From Anaerolineaceae bacterium (GTDB lineage: Bacteria; Chloroflexota; Anaerolineae; Anaerolineales; E44-bin32), in NCBI GenBank assembly GCA_020350285.1, contig CP070708.1, positions 2,122,644 to 2,162,154 of the forward strand: a stretch of 39,511 bases of DNA, written 5' to 3'. The notes below the pieces were generated by a model. It did no database searches, was not told the DNA's origin, and was given only the letters and a program-made list of their open reading frames with translations. The first letter of the stretch is position 1; each line of letters begins with the position of its first letter. Made by a program: the position numbers and the translations under genes. Shown here piece by piece: positions 1 through 10,342 of the stretch.

Positions 1-1
1 C

Positions 2-592
2 GGGCAGATCATGCTAGGACTCGCATTGGGCATGGCCAGCGGTTGGGTTGGCGGGTTAGCGATTCTCGGATTCTTGCCAATTGCACTCTATGTGCCGCTC
101 AAGAATCGGATCACGTTTCCACGACTTGGTTATGTAGAATTCATATCAAAACCAAGTAGAGAAGCCCTGTTAAAGATTGGTTATCCAATCTTTTTTTGTA
201 CTTGCATGGTGATCTTCCTACTCATAGCAAGGGTTCCTGAGGGAGTGACTCCGGTTGCCGAGGTTTGGACACCTTCTGAGGCATGGCCTACTTTCAGATT
301 GTGGCTCCAGGGGAAAGAGCCCTTTCTCCTCGGATTGGCGATGCTCGTCGTTTTTGGAGTTGTGGGATTAGCCACAGAGATACGGCGCATGTTCATTTAC
401 GCAGTGCTGGGTTTAATCATCATGTTGAGTGGTCAGTTACTCAACAGCCCGATCTTCATTCCCTTGTTTGTATTATCTGGCATCGCCTTTGCGGTAGGCA
501 TCATTATGCTGATCCGCTTCTTGCGAAAGTATCCAAAAATATCAGATGATGAGATTCTACCGATGGGTCACACGAACCATGCCTCCAGGTAA
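2..592 (+). CDS. Multi-pass membrane protein, N-terminus cut by window edge
   Basis: The frame stays open to the left edge, so the ATG at position 11 is probably internal and the gene begins outside the window. The visible ~193 residues hold about four hydrophobic helices (near residues 8-30, 52-74, 105-122 and 128-170) joined by short polar loops, with a basic/acidic C-terminal tail. No catalytic motif or cysteine pattern is visible and I do not recognise the family. The next gene overlaps it and encodes a winged-helix regulator; such pairs of a membrane protein and a small winged-helix regulator are common in bacteria, so co-regulation is plausible. Function unknown. Confidence 0.6.
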   Translation, partial: GQIMLGLALGMASGWVGGLAILGFLPIALYVPLKNRITFPRLGYVEFISKPSREALLKIGYPIFFCTCMVIFLLIARVPEGVTPVAEVWTPSEAWPTFRLWLQGKEPFLLGLAMLVVFGVVGLATEIRRMFIYAVLGLIIMLSGQLLNSPIFIPLFVLSGIAFAVGIIMLIRFLRKYPKISDDEILPMGHTNHASR

Positions 593-908
593 ACCTAAAA
601 ACAAGGACCTGCAATTGATTGCGGACATCGACCGTACACTACATGCGCCGGCTCGTTTAATGATCCTAGCGATGCTGCATATTGTCGAAAGTGCTGATTT
701 CATCTTTCTAATGAATCAAACAGGATTGACGCGGGGAAATCTGTCCACTCACTTGAACAAGCTGGAAGAAAACAAATATATCGATATTAAAAAGCGTTTT
801 GTGGGCAAGAAACCTCGCACACTGATCCGCCTTACTGAGCGAGGTCGATCCGCAATAAAGAACTACAGGAAGAACATGAGACAGGTAGTTGACGATTTGC
901 TTGAGTAA
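579..908 (+). CDS. Small winged-helix transcriptional regulator
   Basis: A protein of about 109 residues (120 if the upstream ATG at 546 is used). It has the layout of MarR/ArsR-like winged helix domains: a helix with LHAPARLMILAML, a recognition region TGLTRGNLSTHLNKLEENKYI, and a wing ending in IRLTERGRSAIKNY. It therefore probably binds DNA as a dimer and controls the overlapping upstream membrane gene or nearby genes. No metal-binding or redox cysteines are present, so the effector is not evident. I chose the ATG at 579 because it overlaps the previous stop by only 14 bases and drops an atypical N-terminal extension; neither start has a strong ribosome-binding site. Confidence 0.8.
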   Translation: MPPGKPKNKDLQLIADIDRTLHAPARLMILAMLHIVESADFIFLMNQTGLTRGNLSTHLNKLEENKYIDIKKRFVGKKPRTLIRLTERGRSAIKNYRKNMRQVVDDLLE

Positions 909-1041
909 TCCAGACCGCTCTATTTCCCCCCACCAATCTGTTCCGTGATCAATGCTTGTTTGTTTGTCTCCCCCGAAAAAATGCCTAGGGAATCTTATTT
1001 CGTTACATCAAATCACATCCACAACCCATTCAGGTCCTGAA

Positions 1042-1494
1042 TCAATCCTCTTCGCTTTCGTCTAGGATCCAGTGAAGGGCTTTGGCTTTCGCCAAAAGCT
1101 TGCCACTCGGATCGCGGACATCTGCACGGAAGGTGAGCATTCGGTGATCGCGCTTTATAAACCTGGCTTCAACTGTGATGTATTCAAGATCCGGTGTCAC
1201 AGGGCTGCTGTACTTCATCTCTATTCGCCGCGTCACACTCGGTGGTGCGACCAGCATGCTTAACGGGCCAAATGTGTTATCCACCGCTGCCGCAACGATA
1301 CCACCCTGTAAGGATCGAAATGGATTGAGGAATTGCTCTTGAACAGGGAATTTGGTTTTCAGAACACCATCTTCCAAATCGAATGTGATAAATTCACCTT
1401 TCATGGTAATAAAAACGGGAGGCGGGATCATGTATCGGTCTTTCTTCTGCCCCAATTTTTTGGAAATGATTTCAATGATATCGTCGCCAGACAT
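1042..1494 (-). CDS. PaaI-family hotdog-fold thioesterase
   Basis: A 150-residue protein of the usual length for a single hotdog domain of the PaaI/YdiI acyl-CoA thioesterase family. The central helix carries LQGGIVAAAVDNTFGPLS (residues 62-79), which matches the HGG...D motif of the family with Gln in the usual His position and Asp72 as the likely catalytic acid. The C-terminal strands (ITVEARFIKRDHRMLTFRAD) are typical. It would hydrolyse acyl-CoA or a related thioester in the cytosol; the substrate cannot be read from sequence. It sits 22 bases downstream of the DUF4332 gene on the same strand and probably shares its transcript. Confidence 0.85.
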   Translation of the reverse strand: MSGDDIIEIISKKLGQKKDRYMIPPPVFITMKGEFITFDLEDGVLKTKFPVQEQFLNPFRSLQGGIVAAAVDNTFGPLSMLVAPPSVTRRIEMKYSSPVTPDLEYITVEARFIKRDHRMLTFRADVRDPSGKLLAKAKALHWILDESEED

Positions 1495-1516
1495 TTAACC
1501 AATCCCTATTCTCAAG

Positions 1517-2200
1517 CTATCCATACTCTATGACCTTCTCTAATGCATCTGCCATTTCTACATACTGCTTGACGTCTTTTAGAGACGGGACCCATTTCGT
1601 GATCTCCCTCTCCTTATTTAACTTCACCACTGCCTGTGATAGTTTCTCGGGTTCCCATTTCGATAGCGCCTCAATGGTATCTGCACCCGCCTCATAGAAC
1701 AATCTAACAAACGCCCCTCCAAGACCCCTTATCCGGGCTAAGTCTGATAACTTAACCAACTCTATGAGTTCCTCCAGCGGAACTCCTGATGCTTCCGACA
1801 ACCTCTCTCTCTCCTCCTTAGTTCGTCCACGTTCGAACAGGTGCTTACTATGTGTGATCCCTACCGCCTCAAGCCTGTCAGCATATATTTCATCAACCCC
1901 CAACATCTCTCGCAAGGGCACGACTTTGGGCTTAAAACTCCTCGCCTCCCTTCCCAATATGACGAGATATTCCTTAGATAAACCTGAGCGTCTGGCAAAA
2001 TCTTTGATCTTGCCTTTTGTGCTGAGCGCGCTGATCAAATCCTTTACGTGACTGATCCCCATCGATGTCAGAACCTCAAAGCGACCCTCGACATCCTCCT
2101 TGAGAATCTGGCGTGCTGGCAGCATCTCCTCGGTTTTGAGGATTTGTTTAAACTTATCGAGACTGAATTTCGCGAGATCCATGTAATACTGATTCGTCAC
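1517..2200 (-). CDS. DUF4332 helix-hairpin-helix protein
   Basis: A 227-residue, mostly helical protein with repeated helix-hairpin-helix-like segments: one around ARRSGLSKEYLVILGREA (residues ~68-85), one around GVDEIYADRLEAVGITHSKHL, and one around LARIRGLGGAFVRLFYEAGADTIEAL (~153-178). This is the pattern of DUF4332 proteins, whose function is not established. Related helix-hairpin-helix units often bind DNA non-specifically, but binding here is inference. The start is a GTG at 2200 preceded by GGAGG eleven bases upstream; the next in-frame ATG is only six codons in. The thioesterase gene follows closely. Confidence 0.75.
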   Translation of the reverse strand: MTNQYYMDLAKFSLDKFKQILKTEEMLPARQILKEDVEGRFEVLTSMGISHVKDLISALSTKGKIKDFARRSGLSKEYLVILGREARSFKPKVVPLREMLGVDEIYADRLEAVGITHSKHLFERGRTKEERERLSEASGVPLEELIELVKLSDLARIRGLGGAFVRLFYEAGADTIEALSKWEPEKLSQAVVKLNKEREITKWVPSLKDVKQYVEMADALEKVIEYG

Positions 2201-2272
2201 GATCCAGCTCGCCTCCTACAAAGCCATTGAATATTCACTGATCAGCCATTAGCGAACAAATCACTCAAGTTA

Positions 2273-3205
2273 TCAACCACCTTGTTCTTCTAATGGAACA
2301 ACACACCGAAATCCTACGGCGAGATAATTGGCACTAGGTGTTACAGAATAACGATATGTTGTACGAAGGAATGCGGGGCAATAGCCCCAACTACCACCAC
2401 GCAAGACCCTCAAATCCTCGGTTTGATTTGATGTTGAATTAGACTGGTAATAGATTGTGTGTTCGTTGTAGACATCACCCACCCACTCCCATACATTTCC
2501 AGCCAAATCCATCGCACCACACCAACTCGCACCTAAAGGGAAACTTTCGACTGGAGCAGGACCTGAATAACCGTCTTCACATGGGCTACATTGGTCCGAA
2601 AAACTACCCCGTTCGCATTCAAACTCATCCCCCCATGGGTAAATGGTCCCTTTAGCCCCTTTCGCTGCATACTCCCACTCTACCTCCATAGGCAATCTTC
2701 CACCTGCCCAGATACAATAATCGACAGCATCCTTCCAGGGTATCCCGGCTACTGGATAGATTTCTCCATTGTATGTAGGGTCATCAGCAAGACGAGAAGG
2801 ATTGCAAGCTCCATCTTCTACACAGAGGCTGTATTGCCCATTGGTCACCTCGGTCCGATCGATCCAAAACGCATCTACTTCAGCGAAATGTTGCGGTGTC
2901 TCTAACTCGAAAGTCTCACTGGAACACTTTCCATAAGCGTCCGGGTACTCTTCACATAAGGTCTTGGCGGTTTCAATCTGGTTCTCATCACTCCCAATCA
3001 AAAAACTTCCTTCTGGTACAAAGACCATAACCATACTGTCAGATGGTCGAATCCTAGTTTCGTTCAAGGATGGTCCGGTTGCAGACTCTGGCTCCAACAA
3101 ATCTACTTCCTCGACTTTGGACCCTGAGCAGGCAACGAGCAAGAGCGCGGTGATCATTGCCAATGCCAGTAACTGGAGTGGGATGACTCTAAGCTGCCTA
3201 TTCAT
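2273..3205 (-). CDS. FGE-sulfatase (SUMF1/EgtB-like) domain lipoprotein
   Basis: A 310-residue predicted lipoprotein: a hydrophobic signal peptide ends in the lipobox LLVAC with Cys26 as lipidation site. The rest is a formylglycine-generating-enzyme-type domain (VPEGSFLIGSDE, FWIDRTEVTNGQY, GGRLPMEVEWEYAAKG, YPWGDEF, DLAGNVWEWVGD, LRGGSW, VGFRC). In true FGE the segment after RGGS carries two catalytic cysteines five apart; here it reads RGGSWGYCPAFLRTTYR, with one shifted Cys and no second. Sulfatase activation is therefore unlikely, and a structural or binding role of this C-type-lectin-like fold is more probable. I start at the ATG at 3205; an in-frame TTG lies two codons earlier. The rhomboid protease gene is just upstream. 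Confidence 0.85.
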   Translation of the reverse strand: MNRQLRVIPLQLLALAMITALLLVACSGSKVEEVDLLEPESATGPSLNETRIRPSDSMVMVFVPEGSFLIGSDENQIETAKTLCEEYPDAYGKCSSETFELETPQHFAEVDAFWIDRTEVTNGQYSLCVEDGACNPSRLADDPTYNGEIYPVAGIPWKDAVDYCIWAGGRLPMEVEWEYAAKGAKGTIYPWGDEFECERGSFSDQCSPCEDGYSGPAPVESFPLGASWCGAMDLAGNVWEWVGDVYNEHTIYYQSNSTSNQTEDLRVLRGGSWGYCPAFLRTTYRYSVTPSANYLAVGFRCVVPLEEQGG

Positions 3206-3255
3206 ATCCAACGAAATCGCACAACTTGTCCCGTTCTTAAAGAAGGAAGCGAAGG

Positions 3256-3981
3256 TTAAAATCGATAGCGTTGCGCTCGCTCATAGAGGACTTCCTGTCG
3301 ATCTTCAACCGGCGGTTGAGGGACGAGTTTCATGAAGATCCAAGTCAGAACTAAACCGGTGATAAACCCGCCAATATGAGCAAAGAACGCAATACCACCT
3401 GTCGCGCCAGTTTGCACTCCGAGGGCTACCACGCCGTTGAACAGCTGTATGACGAACCATAAGCCCAAAACAGCCCAGGCCGGCCATTCTGCAGCTCTGA
3501 CAAAGAACCCTAACGGGATGATCCCTCTCACCCTTACCCCGGGGAAGAGGATCAAGTAGCCGCCTAGAACGCCCGCAATCGCACCACTAGCCCCGATCAT
3601 CGGGACGAGGGAGTTGGGATTGACGATGATCTGAGCGAAAGAAGCGACGAGTCCTCCTAGGAAATAAAGGAACAGGTATAACACGACGCCCATGCGATCT
3701 TCGAGATTATCTCCAAAAAGCCATAAGTAGAGCATGTTCCCTAATAAATGTGCCCAGCCACCATGAAAGAACATGCTTCGAATGAAATCCAAGAAGGTAT
3801 CAAGAGAAAGTGGGTCTTGGATAGCAAATGTGGGTACGACGGAAAGCCTCATGAAGATTCCTTCGAGTTCATTCAGGGGGATCGTTTGTTCCCAAATGAA
3901 CACCAGAACGTTGATCACAATCAAGGCATAAGTGATCACTGGTATTCGGCGGGTAGGATTTAGATCCTTTAAAGGCAGCAT
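3256..3981 (-). CDS. Rhomboid-family intramembrane serine protease
   Basis: A 241-residue protein with six or seven hydrophobic helices. It starts with MLPLKDLNPTRR, the usual N-terminus of bacterial rhomboids. The signature residues are present: FFHGGWAHLLGNMLYLW (His73, His78, Asn82) in the second helix, GASGAIAG with nucleophile Ser132, and AHIGGFITG with catalytic His202. It should cleave membrane-spanning substrates inside the cytoplasmic membrane. Start choice is supported by AAGGAGG seven bases before the ATG. It is followed at 51 bases by the FGE-like lipoprotein gene, so both could be co-transcribed; a link to that lipoprotein as substrate is only speculation. Confidence 0.93.
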   Translation of the reverse strand: MLPLKDLNPTRRIPVITYALIVINVLVFIWEQTIPLNELEGIFMRLSVVPTFAIQDPLSLDTFLDFIRSMFFHGGWAHLLGNMLYLWLFGDNLEDRMGVVLYLFLYFLGGLVASFAQIIVNPNSLVPMIGASGAIAGVLGGYLILFPGVRVRGIIPLGFFVRAAEWPAWAVLGLWFVIQLFNGVVALGVQTGATGGIAFFAHIGGFITGLVLTWIFMKLVPQPPVEDRQEVLYERAQRYRF

Positions 3982-4155
3982 CGCTTACCTCCTTCTAGCA
4001 TCGTACCTTATCCAAGAAAGAGCATCTACGAGATCGAAAGGTTCACAAGATCTCGATTATCCTAACTGAACCATTCGCCACACTTGACCAAATAGGTTTC
4101 AGAGAATGGCGCTCCCTGAATCCTGCCCGTAGTTGTGGAAGTCGGCGATGAATGT

Positions 4156-4458
4156 TTATTTCCGACGTCGTCTCGCCACACCGCCGCCTCCACCTCCGAA
4201 GAAGATGGAAGCGCCGAAAAGGAATCCAAAGTTATACCAACCCCCGTTGTTGTGGACCTCATAGATATGTATCGTATCCGAAAAGAGTGAAATGACGAAA
4301 GTAATCGGCGATATGAACCCGTGCCAAAGACCTTGCCAGAATCCGGCAACCTTCCCTTCTTCATTGGGAGAATCTGCCATTTCATTGGGTCCGGCAGCAC
4401 AACCGGCAACGAAGATAAGCGTTAGTCCACACACGAGTAGAATGATGATCTTCTTCAT
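4156..4458 (-). CDS. Small lipoprotein with Gly-rich/Arg-rich C-terminus
   Basis: A 100-residue protein starting MKKIIILLVCG at 4458, with GGAGG six bases upstream; a longer frame to 4503 lacks this support. The signal peptide ends in the lipobox VAGC, so the mature protein is probably lipid-anchored. A conserved-looking stretch (GFWQGLWHGFISPITFVISLFSD) follows; I have seen similar segments in small proteins annotated as hypothetical in many bacteria. The C-terminus has a hydrophobic patch, six consecutive glycines and then ARRRRK. Function unknown. The tail of a short hydrophobic segment, glycine run and basic cluster superficially resembles a sorting signal, but I cannot support that. Confidence 0.7.
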   Translation of the reverse strand: MKKIIILLVCGLTLIFVAGCAAGPNEMADSPNEEGKVAGFWQGLWHGFISPITFVISLFSDTIHIYEVHNNGGWYNFGFLFGASIFFGGGGGGVARRRRK

Positions 4459-4617
4459 GTTCGATCCTCCATAAGGTATGAAAATTCTATTCAAATCCCC
4501 CATTTTTCAGCCCAAAATATGGCTATGCGCACGTGGTTATTAATAACGTTTTTTGCCCTAAATTCCAAATACCTCATCACGTTGTAGATCCTTTTTCTTC
4601 ACTCACATCACATAACA

Positions 4618-5808
4618 TTAAGATGCAATCCGACACACCAATCCCTTCAAGTACCTACCCTCGGGAAAGTTCAACGCCACTGCGTGATCTGATGGTTGAC
4701 CAAGCCAGGCAACGATCGCAGCCTCCACCCCTGCATCCAAGGCCGCACCGGCTACAATCTTCTGAAATAGATCCATATCCACGGCACCTGAACAGGAATA
4801 CGTGAATAACCTGCCACCTGGGCGAAGCAACTTGAATGCAAGAAGGTTGATATCCTTATATCCACGCGACGCACGCTGCACCTGAGAGGTTCTCCGCGCA
4901 AAACGCGGCGGATCTAGTATAACCGCATCAAAAGATCGTCCCTGGTCTCTGAGCTTCCGTAATTCTTCGAAAACATCAGACTCTACCCATTCGCAACGGT
5001 CAAGAGGGAGATCATTCAGGCGAACGTTCTCAGCTGCCAGCGCTAACGCAGATGCAGATGTGTCGATGGAGCGTACTGAGTCCGCACCCGCTGCTAATGC
5101 CGACACGGTAAAACCACCAGTGTACGCGAAACAATCGAGGACCTCTCCACCATGAATCCAGTCCCGAATGAAACGCCGATTATCTCGTTGATCGAGGTAG
5201 AAGCCTGTCTTCTGACCCTGGTGGATGTCAACCTTAAATCGCAGACCAAATTCGGAGATGATCAAAGGCTCGTTCGATCCTTCTTCCGATAAAAATCCCC
5301 TTCGAGAGGTCAATCCTTCCAATTCACGAACGTCTATATCCGATCGCTCGTATATAGCAGCACAATCACCCCTCTGCTTAAGATACGCAACAATCACATC
5401 CCTCCACTGCTCTGCGCCAGCGCTTAGGATTTGCAGCACAAGAGTATCGTTATAGCGATCGATGACCACCCCAGGAAGACCATCAGATTCTGCGTGCACC
5501 TCTCGATAGGCGGTCACATCCAAAGAGCGAGCAAGATGATATCGGGCTCCAATAGAACGTTCTAAACGACGTTGGAAGAATGCAGCATCGATTTGTTCGT
5601 CCGGATCCCACGTCCAGATTCGAGCTCGGATTTGAGAGCGCGGTGAGTAAGCCGCCCGTGCTAGCCACTGATGATCGTGTGAAAAGACATCCACAGTCGC
5701 GCCGATACCCGGGGCGCCTACAACCTCTTCGATAGCCCCAGAGAAGATCCAGGGATGACGTCTGAGAACCGATCTTTCCCTTCGTGCCTTCAACCTAATC
5801 TCAGGCAT
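4618..5808 (-). CDS. rlmI: RlmI-like 23S rRNA (cytosine-C5) methyltransferase
   Basis: A 396-residue protein with the full RlmI/RlmK-like layout: an N-terminal PUA domain (residues ~1-80, with RRHPWIFSGAI), a small linker domain with GLPGVVIDRY, and a C-terminal Rossmann methyltransferase. SAM motif I is VLDCFAYTGGFTVSA; motif IV is LDPPRFAR; the motif VI nucleophile lies in FTYSCSGAV. This family makes m5C1962 in E. coli 23S rRNA using SAM. The substrate base in this organism is inferred by homology. The gene is 174 bases downstream of ligA on the same strand, so it may have its own promoter. Confidence 0.88.
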   Translation of the reverse strand: MPEIRLKARRERSVLRRHPWIFSGAIEEVVGAPGIGATVDVFSHDHQWLARAAYSPRSQIRARIWTWDPDEQIDAAFFQRRLERSIGARYHLARSLDVTAYREVHAESDGLPGVVIDRYNDTLVLQILSAGAEQWRDVIVAYLKQRGDCAAIYERSDIDVRELEGLTSRRGFLSEEGSNEPLIISEFGLRFKVDIHQGQKTGFYLDQRDNRRFIRDWIHGGEVLDCFAYTGGFTVSALAAGADSVRSIDTSASALALAAENVRLNDLPLDRCEWVESDVFEELRKLRDQGRSFDAVILDPPRFARRTSQVQRASRGYKDINLLAFKLLRPGGRLFTYSCSGAVDMDLFQKIVAGAALDAGVEAAIVAWLGQPSDHAVALNFPEGRYLKGLVCRIAS

Positions 5809-5982
5809 CGATTCTCCAGTACTGATTCCGAAGCGGAATTCTATTGCCCCCTAAGCTGATTTTTCTGATGAGGATAATACGATCCGCCTTCGATGAGGAT
5901 TCAAAACTTTTGAACTCTGATTTGCACCACATCCGCTGACATCCATAAACCATGATGAAAGCGCATGCTTTGGCCGCTAGAC

Positions 5983-8046
<2,064 letters not shown>

Positions 8047-8958
8047 TTATTTTTCATCGCTTTGAGGTGGCAAGGCATCGGGCCAAATTGCGTGGAACAT
8101 CAACCATTCGGATGGACTCTCTCGGATCAGGTCTTCACATATCTTGATGATTCGTTGGGCGAGATTCAATACATCTTTATCTTCATCACCGGTTAACTCC
8201 GGCTCGATGAACTCTTGGCACTTCCCTCGATAGTAGCCATTGCCCTCATCTTCGATCCTACCAACAAGAACATTAGCACCCGTCCGAATCGCCAATCTTG
8301 CATGACCGACTGGAAGGACCACCTTGCGATCGAAGAAGGTCAGTGGTTCCCCACCAACGTCGGGCCTATCAATGCCGGTCATGACAAATCCATAATTTCG
8401 TAATCGTCGCATCGCTTCACGAAGAGCTTTGAAAGAAATGGGCGTAAGATTGACCCCGAATTTCCTGCGCACCTCGTTGTCGACAACATAGGACCCCCTT
8501 ACATCAGGATATGAGAGAGCTTGCACTGGATGACCCATCACAGCGATTGCAAGCAGCATGATATTGAAACTGCTCATATGAGGTCCCACAAATAAAACGC
8601 CATGTTTTTCGCGCACGGATTGGAACACTCGCTCTTTGAGCCTGTCTTCAATGATGAGGCTTTGTTCTAAAACCTCTGGTCCACCTGCAACCGCACGGTA
8701 CCAATCAGCATAACCACGCGCCGTGTTGCGGATCACTTCATAAACCGCTTTATCAAGCTCAGGGGATTCGAAGGGAATCCCACGCACGACAGATTGGTTA
8801 GCGCGAACTCCCCGGATCACCCATGAGTCTTCTCGCTTGACAACAAGTCCTGTCATCCAATCCGCAAGACGGTAGGCTTGCTTTCGGCTGATATAGCGCG
8901 CAATGAAGAGACCAAGTCTGGGTCCCAATTGGCTGTTGATGAAAGAAATGAGATCCAT
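8047..8958 (-). CDS. LpxL/HtrB-like membrane acyltransferase
   Basis: A 303-residue protein resembling the LpxL/HtrB lysophospholipid acyltransferase superfamily (bacterial lipid A acyltransferases and PIM acyltransferases). The acyltransferase core runs from GVLFVGPHMSSFNIMLLAI (residues ~120-138) through GIDRPDVGGEPLTFFDRKVVLPVGHARLAIRTGANVLVG. The usual catalytic HxxxxE/D motif reads H127-MSSF-N132 here, so the acidic partner is replaced by Asn. A lipid-anchoring or phospholipid-modifying role at the membrane is likely, but activity is uncertain because of that substitution. GGAGTG lies just ahead of the ATG. It sits between the glycosyltransferase gene and ligA. Confidence 0.78.
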   Translation of the reverse strand: MDLISFINSQLGPRLGLFIARYISRKQAYRLADWMTGLVVKREDSWVIRGVRANQSVVRGIPFESPELDKAVYEVIRNTARGYADWYRAVAGGPEVLEQSLIIEDRLKERVFQSVREKHGVLFVGPHMSSFNIMLLAIAVMGHPVQALSYPDVRGSYVVDNEVRRKFGVNLTPISFKALREAMRRLRNYGFVMTGIDRPDVGGEPLTFFDRKVVLPVGHARLAIRTGANVLVGRIEDEGNGYYRGKCQEFIEPELTGDEDKDVLNLAQRIIKICEDLIRESPSEWLMFHAIWPDALPPQSDEK

Positions 8959-9024
8959 TTCACTCCTTAGATAATTCAGTTGAGCCGGTTCAACTTCGAA
9001 CTCTAATCATACCCTCGATCTCAT

Positions 9025-9726
9025 TCAGGATGAAGCTTGATTTCGTCCGGGAAACCTGCGACGGTATTGATAAGCCGACCAAACCATTTTCAAGAAACGG
9101 ATCGTATCGTGGAGAGGATGGAAATAACTCACCTTGCCAGTACCATATATCGTTCGAATAGGCACCCATGCGATGGTCATACCCAAACAGACCGCCTGCA
9201 TGACCACCTCAACCTCTAGTTCGAATCCGGTCGCCTTTAGATCCAGTGATTCTAACAATCTGCGGGTGTGAAGACGGAAGCCGCACTGATTATCATAGAT
9301 CCGTTGCCCCAAAGCTTTGGAGAGAAGCCAAGAACCGATTGGATTCGCATATCGGTTCGGGAAGGGCATCTGCCCAAAATCCCTTCGGCCGATGATCAGA
9401 TCACCAGCTTTATCTTTGTATGCTGAGACAAAATTGGGGATCTCAGTTGGATCGTGCTGACCATCCGCATCCAAAGTAATGACGGCATCGAATCCCTGCG
9501 TCAAAGTCCACTCAAAGCCAGTGACCAACGCTTGGCCCTTCCCCATGTTCTCCTCATGCCGAACAATCTCTGCACCAGCCGAGGTGGCAATATTAGGAGT
9601 GCGATCTTGTGAACCATCATCTACCACGAGGACGGGCAGCTGTATAAGTGTCGCCTCGATTACCGGTCCAATAAATGCTTCTTCATTCCAGGCTGGTATC
9701 ATGGCCAAGATTTTATCTTCAATCAT
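9025..9726 (-). CDS. Family 2 glycosyltransferase (dolichyl-phosphate-mannose-synthase-like)
   Basis: A 233-residue GT2 enzyme with the GT-A fold signatures: IPAWNEEAFIGPVIEA, VVDDGSQDRT and LDADGQHDP (the metal/nucleotide-sugar-binding DxD region). NQCGFRLHTRRLLESLDL and the short C-terminus without membrane helices resemble single-domain DPM1-type enzymes, which transfer a sugar from a nucleotide sugar to a polyprenyl phosphate. It ends in a basic RRRFPGR segment. The LpxL-like acyltransferase follows 66 bases downstream, suggesting a shared glycolipid or envelope pathway (inference). The donor and acceptor are not readable from the sequence. Confidence 0.88.
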   Translation of the reverse strand: MIEDKILAMIPAWNEEAFIGPVIEATLIQLPVLVVDDGSQDRTPNIATSAGAEIVRHEENMGKGQALVTGFEWTLTQGFDAVITLDADGQHDPTEIPNFVSAYKDKAGDLIIGRRDFGQMPFPNRYANPIGSWLLSKALGQRIYDNQCGFRLHTRRLLESLDLKATGFELEVEVVMQAVCLGMTIAWVPIRTIYGTGKVSYFHPLHDTIRFLKMVWSAYQYRRRFPGRNQASS

Positions 9727-10207
9727 GATGTTGAACCCAAATCGTGACGCTCAATCTCCAATTCTAGCCCACCCACACGCAGCGTCAAGGATGAGTAGGA
9801 GGTTGGATGATTCCTTGTAAGATTGAGGGCAAGTTGTTCTGAGTCACACCGCTTGGTGTACGGGCGTGAAACGTGATACGTAAAACGTGAGGATTTGAGG
9901 GGTTCGCGAACCGCCCCTACGACGTATCAGGCTGTGCTTCCCTTCCTGTAGGGGCGGGGTAACCCCGCCCCTACGGCATGATAAGTTGTATTTCAATGCA
10001 TGTAGGGGCAATTCATGCCGTCTCGCACCCCGTTCGGGCCGCGAGCTACGGCCCGCCGGGGCGAGACGGCCGGCGTGCCGCCGGGGTTCGCGGCACGAAC
10101 GGTGAATAGCCCCTACCAAATCTCCTGGATGACAAGAGAAATCATTTCGGAGGCTTATTGTCATCTGATTGTCATGTTGTCAACATTCACTGAGCTTATC
10201 TTGAGTA
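9727..10207. repeat. Gene-free stretch rich in nested palindromic repeats
   Basis: No supported gene. At 9898-9920 lies half of a GTAGGGGCGGTTCGCGAACC-type element. At 9948-9974 is a 27-base palindrome with arms GTAGGGGCGGGG and CCCCGCCCCTAC. At 10002-10116 a larger unit opens with GTAGGGGC and closes with GCCCCTAC; inside it a second inverted repeat spans 10018-10069 (CCGTCTCGC to GCGAGACGG) and a third has arms GTGCCG/CGGCAC near 10075-10095. A perfect palindrome of the same family recurs at 35970-35997. These look like REP-type dispersed repeats placed between convergent or divergent genes. Confidence 0.8.
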
Positions 10208-10237
10208 TGGTCATCAATATAGGTTGCTATGTATAAT
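10208..10237 (+). promoter_or_regulatory. Possible sigma-70 promoter for the radical SAM locus
   Basis: A perfect TATAAT box lies at 10232-10237, with a weak -35 TGGTCA (four of six matches) at 10208-10213, 18 bases apart. It would give a leader of about 100 bases before the first gene at 10343. It is the only good -10 box in this gap, but it rests on sequence match alone. Confidence 0.35.
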
Positions 10238-10342
10238 TCTGAGATGGACAGGTTAGAACGGAGCAGAGGCAGTGTTGAAATATTGCCCATATGACAAGGA
10301 TTTGCTAGACTGGGAAGCGATACTGAATATCCGGGAGGCATA

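Noticed and set aside
4062-4409. 115-codon minus-strand frame overlapping the small lipoprotein
   Set aside because: The other frame has a signal peptide, lipobox and GGAGG site; this one has none.
9844-10164. 106-codon frame on the minus strand
   Set aside because: It lies wholly on palindromic repeats and gives a low-complexity Arg/Pro-rich product.
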